From Capra hircus (Eukaryota; Chordata; Mammalia; Artiodactyla; Bovidae), in the NCBI RefSeq assembly GCF_001704415.2, contig NC_030813.1, positions 19,920,001-19,984,000 of the forward strand: DNA of 64,000 bases, given 5' to 3'. This document shows positions 34,442-44,935 of the stretch, piece by piece. A program made the position numbers and the translations under genes. The notes beneath the pieces are model-generated. The model saw only the letters and a program-made list of their open reading frames with translations, was not told where the DNA came from and searched no databases. The first letter of the stretch is position 1. Every line of letters begins with the position of its first letter.

Positions 34442-34637
34442 CTTGCAATTTCTGGTTGTACTCGCTCCTGTCAGACTGGCTCCTCCTCAAGGTACCAGAG
34501 TGGTCCCCAGGAACACTGCTCTCAACCACAGTGTCAGTCTTCCTTCTCTCCAGCATATAGAGCCTGGGCCTCAGGAAGGACAGGTTCTTTTTCTTGGTGC
34601 CCATGTTTTCTTTCCTGGGAGCTTCTTTGGGCTCCAT
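34442..34637 (-). CDS. ARHGEF38: ARHGEF38 first coding exon (N-terminal 65 codons plus one base)
   Basis: The minus-strand frame from the ATG at 34637-34635 encodes 65 residues, including RLYMLERRKTDTVVESS and RRSQSDRSEYNQKLQ, which I recognise as the N-terminus of ARHGEF38. The frame ends ...TTG CAA G followed by GTAACC, a good splice donor (GT at 34441-34440), giving a phase-1 intron. The mammalian protein continues with a Glu codon after Gln65, which fits G|AG. Open frame runs on to 34293, but that part is intron read-through. Family knowledge: ARHGEF38 is a Rho-family GEF with DH, BAR-like and SH3 regions; all of these lie in later exons outside the window. This exon is the basic, Ser/Thr-rich leader; RRSQSD looks like a basophilic-kinase site (inference). 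The ATG has G at +4 but C at -3. A later in-frame Met12 is a possible alternative start. Confidence 0.9.
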
Positions 34638-34808
34638 TGGAGGCTGAGACCACCTCTAGAGGCTGGCGGGCAATCACTGGCTGCTAAAGAGTCTCCAGGG
34701 TGAAGGTTACAACCCCAGCCTGAGGAGTTTAACTGCCTCCTTCCAACCAACCAGCTTCTTTCCAGGGTGACCTGTCTGTGACTGCCACCTCCACGGAGTC
34801 CCAGGGCT
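34638..34808 (-). other. ARHGEF38: Predicted ARHGEF38 5' untranslated region
   Basis: This stretch lies between the start codon and the position about 30 bases below the TATA box. No strong initiator motif is visible, so the upper edge is inferred from TATA spacing only. The sequence has moderate GC and few CpGs. No intron is obvious inside it. Confidence 0.45.
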
Positions 34809-34830
34809 CCACCCCTATGAGGTCATTCTT

Positions 34831-34837
34831 TTTTATA
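34831..34837 (-). promoter_or_regulatory. TATA box upstream of ARHGEF38 exon 1
   Basis: The minus strand reads TATAAAAAAG here, 194-200 bases upstream of the ATG. A start site would be expected near 34803-34809. The surrounding 34.6-35.2 kb is moderately GC-rich but CpG-poor, which fits a tissue-restricted TATA promoter rather than a CpG-island promoter. The promoter role is inferred from position and motif. Confidence 0.5.
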
Positions 34838-35248
34838 CCTAGAATCCAACAGGGGAAGCTGCCACCTGTTACCTGAGCGACCTGCCGCACCAAGCTAGGC
34901 AAAGCAGGGACTCCGCCTTCACACGCTGCGGAAGCAAACAAAAATCACATTGTGCGAGGGCTGGGGGTGCAGGGGGTGGGGAAAGTGAACAAGGTGAGGA
35001 GGGAGGAGGGGAAGCACGCCTGTGTAACCTGCGGCTTATGGGTTTAGTGTGAGCCTCTGGGTGTGGACAGGTGCGCTGGGACACGGAGCTGTTTCTCTGC
35101 CTGGAGGCAGGTTGAACTCCTATGTGACTTTCAGCTAGAGTCATCCACATGTGACTGTGGAGCTTGTGTGGGGCCGTGAGAATTTGCATTTACATCACAA
35201 CATTGGAGACAGATTTTTTTCTTTTCTTAAAGGATTATTGTGCTCACT
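34838..35248. other. ARHGEF38 proximal upstream region
   Basis: Single-copy-looking, GC-richer sequence above the TATA box, including a purine-rich stretch (about 34965-35015). No repeat family is recognised. A 106-codon minus frame (34869-35189) looks like chance. Proximal regulatory sites are likely here but none is identified with confidence. Confidence 0.4.
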
Positions 35249-35522
35249 CAAGAAGGCAATGGCACCACACTCCAGTACTCTTGCCTGGAAAATCCCATGG
35301 ACGGAGGAGCCTGGTAGGTTGCAGTCCATGAGGTTGCTAAGAGTCGGACACGACTGAGCGACTTCACTTTCACTTTTCACTTTCATGCTTTGGAGAAGGA
35401 AATGGCAACCCACTCCAGTATTCTTGCCTGGAGAATCCCAGGGATGGGGGAGGCTGGTGGGCTGCCGTCTATGGGGTCGCACAGAGTCGGACACGACTGA
35501 AGCGACTTAGCAGCAGCAGCAG
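35249..35522 (+). mobile_element. Bov-A2 SINE (dimeric) upstream of ARHGEF38
   Basis: Both Bov-A monomers are present, joined by the cactttcacttttcacttt linker, and end in a short (AGC)n tail. The sequence is close to consensus, so the copy is young. It lies about 450 bp above the predicted ARHGEF38 start site, in the opposite orientation. I see no clean target-site duplication. Confidence 0.92.
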
Positions 35523-37170
35523 TCATGCTTCTGCCTTTGAACACTGAGCACTCACAGACTGTTTGCTAAAAACATACGTGCCAAGCCCTTATTCACAATC
35601 CTGAGAAAACAAGGATTTACACTGGCCAGGGGTCAGGCACTTGGCATTGTGGGAAAGACCTGGAGCCTTTTCAATATCTTGCTCTCCACTTGCTGCCCTA
35701 GGTTCAAATAAGTCCTTTCACAGCCCCAAGCCCATCCTTCTATGCCCTGGTCCTGGGGAAAATCAGCACTGTGCCTCTGTGTGATGTCCGAAGGATCTTT
35801 TCCCTCCCTTTTGCAGATGGAGTGCTGGAAAAAAGCAGCTGACCTTGGGAAAATGAGAGGAAGGGGAAGGGTTTGAAAGTGAGAAAAGTCACTTAGAAAT
35901 TGGAAAGGCCTGGGGAAGAGGGAGGGTAGAGAGGCAAATAGTGATGGGCCTGTCATTAATTTTTTTGAAGTTGTTTTTCCTTGTATCTTCTGAGATTTCT
36001 CAAGGGGGAGGTTCTCAGAAGCTCTGGGAATGTGCAGTGTTTTGTGTGCCCTCGTTAAAGAAAAGAGAGACCCGAAGGAGAAAAATAGACTCCTTTTTTG
36101 TTGTAAAGGGACCGCCAAAATCTAGCTTTGTGCTGCCCATTTTGAACCGTGGTTAATTCTTGTTAGACAAGATTTTAAAATGAAGACAAAGAGAAAAAAA
36201 TATTTCCAACTCTGAGTGTGTGGGCTGAATACAATTTGCATAATTACCTTAAAAGATAAATGACAAATCTTCACCCATTATAGAGACATCTATATATAGC
36301 TTGGCATCTTGAATGGCTTGTATTTAATATAATTGATAGTCTTTTTAAACAAGCCCTCCCAAATACATTTAATAAATGCTTCTCAAGGCACATTCACTGC
36401 TAAGAGGTGAAATGAGCTTTTGCTTTTTTTTTTTAGTTCACATTAAAAATGCCTCAGTTGTATTCTACTATTATATATACATATATGTGTAATGTATGTT
36501 GTGTTTACTTACCTGGTTACTGACAGATTTATGCTGTTAGATATAGTGCTATTGCAAAAGTGTGCAATTGGAACCACAGGACTTACGGGGAAATATGTGG
36601 CTAGGGTTAGAACACTCAGAAACTTTGTCAGTGACCAACTGAAAAAAGATTAAAAAACTGAAAAAAAATGGTAGTACAGTTTTCCTTGTGATAAATGGTT
36701 AAGAAATACATAAATACTACAATAAATGTGGCACTTTGTATTGAATCAGTACTAAACATTGCTTGTGGAAGCGGCTATTAGAAGGGTTACAGCTGTAAGT
36801 CATGAGGAAATGATGAAAGCCGTGGCATTTAAAGTCAGATGGAAATGTACATCACCAGATGTGGATGGGTGTGGCTAGTGCTGCAGGCCCTGAACTGAAG
36901 GGCCTGGTAATCTTAAGGGGTGTTCATGCATGAGTTTTGTGTGCACCACCATGGCTCAGGGCATCTGGATATGGTTTTCTGCATTCACCTAATGTTTCAA
37001 GTGGATGAAATTACCCATAAGCAAATGTGAAATTGTGTTATGCTCAAAGAGTTCCCTAATATATCACTTTTGTTGGAACAAATTTATGTTTTCAAAGCAA
37101 GAATAGAGGAACTGGCTGTGCTAACTTTATTATATTTTAAAATTTCACCAGTTGAGAAGATATATAATAT
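35523..37170. other. Upstream single-copy region
   Basis: No repeat family is recognised apart from a poly-T run near 36424 and TA-rich tracts near 36470-36500. A 161-codon minus frame (35633-36118) that is not explained by repeats lies here; see findings. The rest shows nothing I can name. Confidence 0.35.
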
Positions 37171-37762
37171 ATTTTGGGGGGCTCCAAAATCACTGCAGAT
37201 GGTGATTGCAACCATGAAATTAAAAGATGCTTACTCCTTGGGAGGAAAGTTATGACCAACCTAAATAGCATATTCAAAAGCAGACACATTACTTTGCCAA
37301 AGGTCCATGTAGTCAAGGCTATGGTTTTTCCAGTGGTCATGTATGGATGTGAGAATTGGACTGTGAAGAAAGCTGAGCACCGAAGAATTGACGCTTTTGA
37401 ACTGTGGTGTTGGAGAAGACTCTTGAGAGTCCCTTGGACTGCGAGGAGATCCAACCAGTCCATCCTAAAGAAGACCAGTCCTGGGTGTTCACTGGAAGGA
37501 CTGATGCTGAGGCTGAAACTCCAATACTTGGCCACCTCATGCGAAGAGTTGACTCACTGGAAAAGACCCTGACGCTGGGAGGGATTGGGAGCAGGAGGAG
37601 AAGGGGGTGACAGAGGATGAGATGGCATCACTGACTCGATGCACATGAGCTTGGGTGAACTCTAGGAGTTGGTGATGGACAGGGAGGCTTGGTGTGCTGT
37701 GATTCATGGGGTTGCGAAAAGTTGGACATGACTGAGTGACTGAACTGAACTGAATTGAATTG
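37171..37762 (+). mobile_element. BovB LINE 3' fragment
   Basis: Sense BovB from ctccaaaatcactgcagatg to gaactgaactgaattgaatt. The coding frame (ITADGDCNHEIKRCLLLGRK ...) breaks into overlapping frames at 37404-37610, so it carries frameshifts. Confidence 0.92.
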
Positions 37763-37775
37763 CTACCATGAATTG

Positions 37776-37982
37776 CCTGGTGACTCAAACAGTAAAAAAA
37801 AAAATCTTCCTGCAATTCAGGAGACCTGGGTTTGATCCTTGGATCTGGAAGATCCCCTGGAGGAGGAAATGGCAACCCACTCCAGTATTCTTGCCTGGAG
37901 GATTTTATGGACAGAGGAGCCTGGCGGGCTACAGTCCATGGAGTCACAAAGAGTCAGACACAACTGAGTGACTAACACACAC
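37776..37982 (+). mobile_element. Bov-tA SINE
   Basis: cctggtgactcaaacagtaa with an A-run inside the tRNA part, body to cacaactgagtgactaacac. Short duplication atgaatt on both sides. Confidence 0.9.
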
Positions 37983-38248
37983 ACTATGAATTCACTAGTA
38001 AATATATTTTGCAATTTATTCACAACAGTTTCTTTGTCAACTTTAAAAATAATAGATAAATTCTTTCAAAACCATCTTTTAATCAATCAACGAATGGGGC
38101 AGACCTTCTTAGTAGCTTTCTCAATGTTCATTCCTACCACCTCCCACTGCATGCTATTCCTTGTCAACAGACCCTTACTTTGTTCCAGGTGACATTAGGC
38201 TTGGCCAATTATAATGATAATTTTGTGTCCATTTTCTAGTTCCTGTCT

Positions 38249-38660
38249 AGGTTGGTCATACCTTTTCTTCCAAGAAGCAAGTGTCTTTTAATTTTGTGGC
38301 TGCAGTCACCATCTGCAGTGATTTTAGAGCCCAAGAAAATAAAGTCTGTCACTGTTTCCATTGTTTCCCCATCTATATGCCATGAAGTAATGGGACTGGA
38401 TGCCATGATCTTAGTTTTTTAAATGTTGAGTTTTAAGCCAACTTTTCCACTCTCCTCTTTCACTTTCGTCAAGAGGCTCTTTAGCTCCTCTTCACTTTCT
38501 GCCATAAGGGTGGTGTCATCTGCATATCTGAGGTTATTGATATTTCTCCCAGGAATCTTGATTCCAGCTTGTGCTTCAGCCAGGCTGGCATTTCTCATGA
38601 TGTACTCTGCATAGAAGTTAAATAAGCATGGTGACAATATGCAGCCTTGATGTACTCCTT
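38249..38660 (-). mobile_element. BovB LINE internal fragment containing the RT YADD motif
   Basis: The minus frame 38419-38637 reads MSPCLFNFYAEYIMRNASL, then INNLRYADDTTLMAESEEEL, the RTE reverse transcriptase catalytic motif (YADD). Both the 5' part and the BovB 3' end are missing, so it is not a simple 5' truncation. Confidence 0.9.
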
Positions 38661-38670
38661 GGCCATGTAC

Positions 38671-38726
38671 AGGTGGCCATGTAATCCTAGTCCTTTACAG
38701 GTGGCTGTGTAATCTTAGTTCTGGCA
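38671..38726. repeat. Imperfect tandem duplication, 2 x 28 bp
   Basis: aggtggccatgtaatcctag (38671) and aggtggctgtgtaatcttag (38699) are two 28-bp copies with about six differences, just beyond the BovB fragment. Confidence 0.75.
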
Positions 38727-39461
38727 AATGAGACCTCTGGCAGGATGTGGGGACAAGGAGTTGATTCTGGGAAGGCATTTCTTTTCTACAGCTGGCTTCA
38801 ACCTTCCACCTTCATCTAAACTTGATTCCGGGTATAATGCATGAAGTTACAGCCACACTGTGTCCGAAAGGAAAGACCAGAGAACCATGGGCTCTGGTTA
38901 CATTGAGCTACTGAATAAATATGAGTGGCCATCCACCTTTAGACTTCTTGTTATGAGAATAAAAAGGAACCTCTATCCTACAGATATTGTTAGTTGGAGT
39001 TCTTTTCAACACATTTCTAAGGGATTCAACAAAGAGTCCTTGAAATAAAATGAATCACTGTTCTCTTGCTTATCTTTTGGACATGGTTTAAGCCAGTGTG
39101 TTTAGAATCATCAACGTAAAAAACATGGTTTAGTTTTTCTGCCTGTATGAATGGCTAGATTAAAGAGATTTTGAGTGTTTTGTCACTGGAATATTTTGCT
39201 AGAAAATGAATGAGACTGAAGGAACAAGGCTTCTAATTTGTCTGCTTTATATTTTACGGAAGAGGTACAAAAGTATTTCCATATGAGGTTTTTATATTAC
39301 TTAATAAAATATGGATATTAATTCTCTTAAATTAATTTTATTAGGAGTAAAGAACATGCAGTTCATGGCTCATTATTTTAAAAAGCACTGTACAGTGAAT
39401 CCAGGACCCAGTTTTAGTTTCAGCTAAAACAGCTTCATGACATAAATCAACTTTGTGACGT
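38727..39461. other. Upstream stretch, unassigned
   Basis: Possibly an eroded LTR or DNA element; no family recognised. No coding signal. Confidence 0.3.
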
Positions 39462-41802
39462 TGTTGTTGTTCAGTTGCACAGCTGTGTCTGACTCTTGAA
39501 ACCCCATTAGGTGTAGAATACCAGGCCTCCCTGTCCCTCATCATCTCCCTGTTTGCCCAAGTTCATGTCCACTGCATCAGTGATGCCCTCCAGCCATCTC
39601 CTCTGACTCCCTCTACTCCTTCTGCCCTTCCAGTGAGTAATCAAGGTTGACTTCCGTTAAGATTGACTGGTTTGATCTCATTTCTGTCCAAACAACTCTC
39701 AGGAGTCTTCTCCAACACCACAGTTCAAAAGCATCAATTCTCTGGCGTTCTGCCTTCTTTATGGTCCAGTTCTCGCAACCATATATGACCACTGGGAAGA
39801 CCATAGCCTTAACTACATGGACCTTTGTCAGCAGAGTAATGTCTCTGCTTTTCAATGCACTGTCTACATTTGTCACAGTTTTCCTGCCAAGAAGTAAACA
39901 TCTGATTTCATGGCGGCAGTCACCATCTGCAGATGGTATTCCCATCTCTTTAAGAACTTTCCACAGTTTATTATGATCCTCACAGTTGAAAGCTTTGGCA
40001 TAGTGGATGAAACAGAGGTAGATGTTTTTCTGGAGTTCCCTAGCTTTCTCTATGACCCAGCGAATGTTGGCAATTTGATCTCTGGTTCCTCTTCCTTTTC
40101 TAAACCCAGCTTGGACATCTGGAAGTTCTTTGTTCACATAATGCTGAAGCCTGCATGCTTGCCAGGTTGCTTCAGTAGTGTCTGACTCTTTGTGACCCTA
40201 TGGACTATAGCTCAACAGTTTCCTCTGTTCATGGGATTCTCCAGACAAGAATATTGGAGCAGGTTGCCATTTCCTACTCCAGGGAATCTTACCAACCCAG
40301 AAATTGATTCCATGTCTCTTACTTCTCCTGCATTGGCAGGAAGGTTTTTTTTATCACTAGCACCACCTGGGAAGCCTAGCATGCAAGATTTTAAGCATGA
40401 CCTTACTAGCATGAGAGATGCGTGCAATTGTCCTATGGTTAGTGCATTCTTCAGTACTAGCCTTCTAGGGAATTAGGATGAGGACTGACCTTTTCCAGTC
40501 CCATGGGCATTGCTCGGTCTTGCAGATTTGCTGACATTGGGAATGCAACACCTTGATGGCATCATCCTTTAGGGTTTTGAATAGTTCTACTAGAATTCCA
40601 TTGCATCCACTAGCTTTATTAACAGAAGTGCTTCCTAAGACCCACTTGACTTCACTGTCTGGAATGCCTTGCTCTATGGGTGGCTGACCACACCATCTCA
40701 TAGTAATCTGGTTCATTTAGGTCTTTCTTGTACGGTTCTTCTGTGTATTCTTTCTTTCTCTTCTTAATCTCTTCAATGTCTACTAGGTCTACCATTTCTA
40801 ATTTTTATTTAGCCCATCTTTGGGTGAAATGTCTCCTTGATATCTCCAATTTTCCTGAAGAGATCTGTAGTCTTTCCCCTTCTGTTGTTTTCTTCTAGTT
40901 TTATGCACTGTTCATTGGAGAAGTCCTTGTCTCTCTGTACTGTTCTTTGGAAATCTGCATATATTTGTATATTCCTTTCCCTTTCTCCCTTGCTTTTAGC
41001 TTCTCTTCTTTCTCTGGCTATTTGTAAGACCTCCTCAGATAACCACTTGCCTTCTTGCTTTTCTTTTTCTTTGAGATGGTTTTGTTCACTCTCTCCTTTA
41101 CAGTATTACAGACTTTCAGCCATAGTTCTTCAGGCACACTGTTTACAAGTTCTAATCCCTTGAATCTATTCATTACCTCCACTGCATATTCATAGGTGAT
41201 TTAATTTAAGTCATACCTGGCTGGCCTAGTGGTTTCCCCCACTTTCTTTAGTTTAGACCTCAATTTTTACTCTGAGAAGTTGATGATCTGAGCCACAGTC
41301 AGCTCCAGGTCTCTTGTTTTTGCTGACTGTATACAGCTTCTCCATCTTTGACTACAAAGAATATCAATTTGATTTTGGTATTGACCATTTGGTGATGTCC
41401 ATGTGTAAAGTCACCTCTTGTGTTGTTGAATAAAGGTATTTGCTATGACCAGTGCATTTTCTTGGCAGAATTCGGTTAGCCTTTGCCCTCCTTCATTTTG
41501 TTCTCCAAGGCCACACTTACCTGTTACTCCAGGTAACAGGGCTTCCTACTTTTGCATTCCAATCCCCAGTGATGAATAGACCATCTTTTTTGGTGTTAGT
41601 TTTATGAGGCCTTCTAGCTCTTCATAGATCTGACCAACTTCAGATTCTTCAGCATCTGTGGTAGGGGCATCGACTTGGATTACTGTGATGTTGAATGGCT
41701 TACCTTTGAATGAACTGAGATCAAGTACTGCATTTTGGACTCTTTTGTTGATCATAACGCTACTCCATTTCTTCTGTGTGACATTACCAATGACATAGTC
41801 TC
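39462..41802 (-). mobile_element. Long BovB LINE, endonuclease to 3' end, RT core deleted
   Basis: The most complete BovB here. From the right: APE-type endonuclease (41755-41546: FNITVIQVDAPTTDAEESE), linker, N-terminal RT (GFRKGRGTRDQIANIRWVIE at 40100-40030), then the C-terminal domain (FELWCWRRLLR). Near 39933 KEMGIP joins directly to SADGDC, removing the segment with YADD while keeping the frame. The 3' end is a (GTT)n-like run. Other frameshifts are present and a Bov-tA sits at 40160-40378. Inactive. Confidence 0.9.
40160..40378 (-). mobile_element. Bov-tA SINE inside BovB
   Basis: ccaggttgcttcagtagtgt ... cactagcaccacctgggaag cc, diverged. gcatgct-like sequence flanks both sides. Confidence 0.88.
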
Positions 41803-42106
41803 TCTATCCTAAAGGAAATCAGTCCTGAATATTCATTGGAAGGACTGATGCTGAAGCTGAAGCTCCAGTACTTTGGCCACCTGATATGAGGAACTGACTC
41901 ACTAGAAAAGACCCTGATGCTGGGAAAAATTGAAGGAGGGAGGAGAAGGGGACTACAGAAGATGAGATGGTTGGATGGCATCACTGACTCAATGGACATG
42001 AGTTTGAGTAAGCTCCAGGAGTTGGTGATGGACAGGGAAGCCTGGCATGCTGCAGTCCATGGGGCTGCAAAGAGTTGGACATGACTGAGCAACTGAACTG
42101 AACTGA
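41803..42106 (+). mobile_element. BovB LINE 3' fragment, head-to-head with the long BovB
   Basis: Sense BovB from ctaaaggaaatcagtcctga to gagcaactgaactgaactga. It starts directly where the minus-strand BovB stops, giving divergent copies each with its own 3' end. Confidence 0.9.
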
Positions 42107-42239
42107 GCCAATAGATTAAATAATATATAAATCTTTATAAGACCCAGTGATTTTAGTTTGTAAAACTCCTAATTCCAAAACAGAAATCACATCTCTGAAT
42201 AAAATCATAAATACATTGGGTTGGACAAAGGAAAAGACC

Positions 42240-42860
42240 TTATCAGTGTAAGTTAGAAATGTATTACAAGAGTCCAGGCAAGAAATGCTTGGACTATAGT
42301 AGCGGTGGTAGTGATGGAGAAACGCTGATGGACTCAAATATGTTTTAAAAGTTGAACTGACAGAACTTGTACGTGGTGTGATTGAGGTGGATAAGTAAGA
42401 AGAGAAATGAAGGATGAATTCCAGGTTTTAAGAGTGACTAATTGTGAGGAAGTTGGTGCTATATGCTCAAACAGGACAAGAGGAAGAGGAAGTTTGATGG
42501 GGTTGTCAAAAATTCCACTTAGGAATAGACTAAGGTTAAGATGGCTGTAAGATATTCAGGGGAACTGTCAGGAAGACATTGGATTTATAAATTTGAATGC
42601 ACTATTTAGATTTTAGATTAAAATTTGGAAGTCATCATAATATATACAATATTTAAAACCATGCATTGATGAGATCATTTAGGAGGAAAATGTACCCAGA
42701 AGAGAAGGATCAAAATCAAGCCTTGAAGAAGGAAACTCAGCAAAAGAGGCAGAACTGCCATTGAGGTGGGAAAAAAGCAGAAGGATATGGCATCCTAGAA
42801 GTCCAGAAGCACATTTTTCCAAAATGAAGCAGCAGTCAGTCTGCTGAGAGGCTGAACAAA
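42240..42860 (+). repeat. Old interspersed repeat
   Basis: ttacaagagtccaggcaaga aatgcttgga, gagaaatgaaggatgaattc caggttttaagagtgacta and gatgagatcatttaggagga aaatg follow a long old mammalian repeat I recognise but cannot name securely. Confidence 0.5.
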
Positions 42861-43579
42861 ATGAAAACAGAAAATGATTCTTTAATAGAGAGATACATTC
42901 AATGAACTAGGTTTATTGTCATTCATAGCTTGGGGTTAACAGACCTTGGATAAAATATATAAATTAAGAAACAGTGACATAAGCATAGTGCTTATATATA
43001 TATAATTATAGTGCTAACCATCAAAAGAATTAGAAACTTTCTTAAAGGTGGTTACTTTTGGGTGGTGAGACATGGGGCTTGGGGAGAGGTTTGAGGAGTG
43101 AAGCAGGAAATTTTTTTTTTCTTCTAATTTTTCCACCAAATACCATTCTATACCTTTTGAATTATTTAACCAAGTACATATATTACTTTTACCATAGGTA
43201 GTTCTTATACAATTTTATCATTTTAGTTTTGTTTAATTTTAGGTTTAAGGCACATGAGAAAATTATAATGTATCTATTTTTAGAGTTTTATGATCTGAAC
43301 ATTTATGTTTTCCAGGTAAAGCTAAGCCATTTCACACACGCACAAGAAATGATTGTTTTAATTTGGCACAGTTGTCTTACAAGCTTTTCAAAAGCAGCTT
43401 CAGTGATGGGGTAGAAGTATAAGCCAGAATGGATGGAACGCCATGAAAGGAGATAAGAAAGTTGGAATCCAAGAGAATAACCCTTCTGAAGAAGTTTGCA
43501 ATCGTTTATTGTTAGACAGCTAGTATACATAAGGATTATATCTAGGTAGAACAGTGAGTAAGGAAGGATCATATCCATA
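42861..43579. other. Upstream stretch, unassigned
   Basis: TA tract near 42995-43008 and a T-run near 43110. No exon recognised. Confidence 0.35.
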
Positions 43580-43740
43580 TTTTCAAAATTGGAAACAGAT
43601 TCAGAGAAATTGAATAATTTTCCCAGGATGACACAACTCATAAATAATGGAATAAATACTCAAATTCAGACCTCTCTTTTATGGCAGAGCCTGATATCTT
43701 AGCCACTCTGCTTGATATAAAGTACCAGCAAATTGTCTGA
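43580..43740 (-). repeat. MIR SINE
   Basis: attggaaacagattcagaga aattgaataattttcccagg atgacacaactcataaataa is antisense MIR; ends cttagccactctgcttgata. Confidence 0.65.
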
Positions 43741-43829
43741 TATAAAACAAGTACTCACAAATGCACTTTTCAGCATTAAGAGAATCTAGGAACAATTCTC
43801 CCTTACCTATCCTTTATTTTTTGGAATGA

Positions 43830-44935
43830 ATCTGAGGGATCTGAAATCTTATCAACATCTCACTTCCTCTCCATGCACAGTTAAACTTGGACAATTCCTG
43901 CAAGCATTCTCCTTGTCTCCCGGTCTCTACTCCAATTCATCATGTCCAGTGCCTCTTGAATTTTCATTCCTAAACCATAAATCAGGTCATGCCATTCTTC
44001 AGATTAAAAAGCTTGATGGATGGTTCACCACTGCACAGAGAAGGAAGCGCAAACATTCTCCAGGCTTCAGTCAGACTGTCCAGTTTTGTGTCCTTTACTT
44101 ACTGTTCCAGATATCGATTGCTGAGCAACAAATCACCTCAAAACAGTTGCTTAAAACAACGCCTTTCATTGCATTAATGCTCACAGCTTCTGTGGGACAG
44201 GAATTCAGGGAAGGCTCAGCCAAGCAGTACTGACTCAGCTCTCTCAGGTCCTAGTAGATAGATGTTGGCAGGAGGTGAAATAGCAGGCAGTCAGAACAGC
44301 CGTGGGTGGACCGGCAGCCTTCTCTCCTCCTGTGGTTTCAGGGCCTCTTTGATCTCTCCACGTGGCTGGTTTGAGCTTCCTTCACAGCATGGCAGTCTTT
44401 GGGAAATCAGAATGCTTATACTGTGGTTCAGGGCTTCAAGAAATCCAAGCAGAAATTATATGCACTCTGATGACCTATCCTGTGAAGTCACATAGTGTCA
44501 CTTCCACCAGAGTCTGAGAGCCTGACCAGATTCAGGGGGAAGGAACATAGACCCCCACCTTCTCAACGGGAGGAATATCAAAGTCCTGTTATGAGAAGAG
44601 CTTACCAAAGGGGAGAAATTCTGTGGCTATCTTTAGAAAATGCAGTTGGACTCATATATACCCATCACATTCGCCAATTTCTATTCTCTTTTAGGTTTGA
44701 TTTTGTTCAAGCTGCTTCTTTTACTTGGAATCACTCTCCCCATCCTGTGAAGTCCTACTCCTTCTTTAAGGCCCAGCTTAAATGTCCCCTCTTCTGTGAC
44801 ATAGATTTCCTGTCCCCTAAGAACAATTACTCACACCCTCCTCTGGAAATACAAAGCAGCATATCTCTATCATCGTAGCAGAGGGAGTTTCGTATATTCT
44901 GTGACTTGTTAGGTTATGAGCCCTTCGAGGTATTT
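43830..44935 (+). repeat. L2 LINE 3' part, split by an LTR-like insert
   Basis: 43930-44100 (atcaggtcatgccattcttc agattaaaaa) and 44695-44935 (ctccttctttaaggcccagc ttaaatgtcccctcttctgt gac) are consecutive L2 sections in sense orientation. The interval 44105-44690 is inserted. Confidence 0.65.
44105..44690 (-). repeat. MaLR/ERVL-like LTR inside L2
   Basis: gagcaacaaatcacctcaaa acagttgcttaaaacaacg and cagcttctgtgggacaggaa ttcagggaaggctcagcc resemble the antisense 3' end of mammalian MaLR-type LTRs. Family not fixed. Confidence 0.45.

Noticed and set aside
34869..35189. 106-codon minus frame above the TATA box
   Set aside because: No recognisable protein; low-complexity Pro/Ser run; probably chance in GC-richer DNA.
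43826..44233. 135-codon plus frame
   Set aside because: It runs through an L2 segment and an LTR-like insert; no protein family resemblance.
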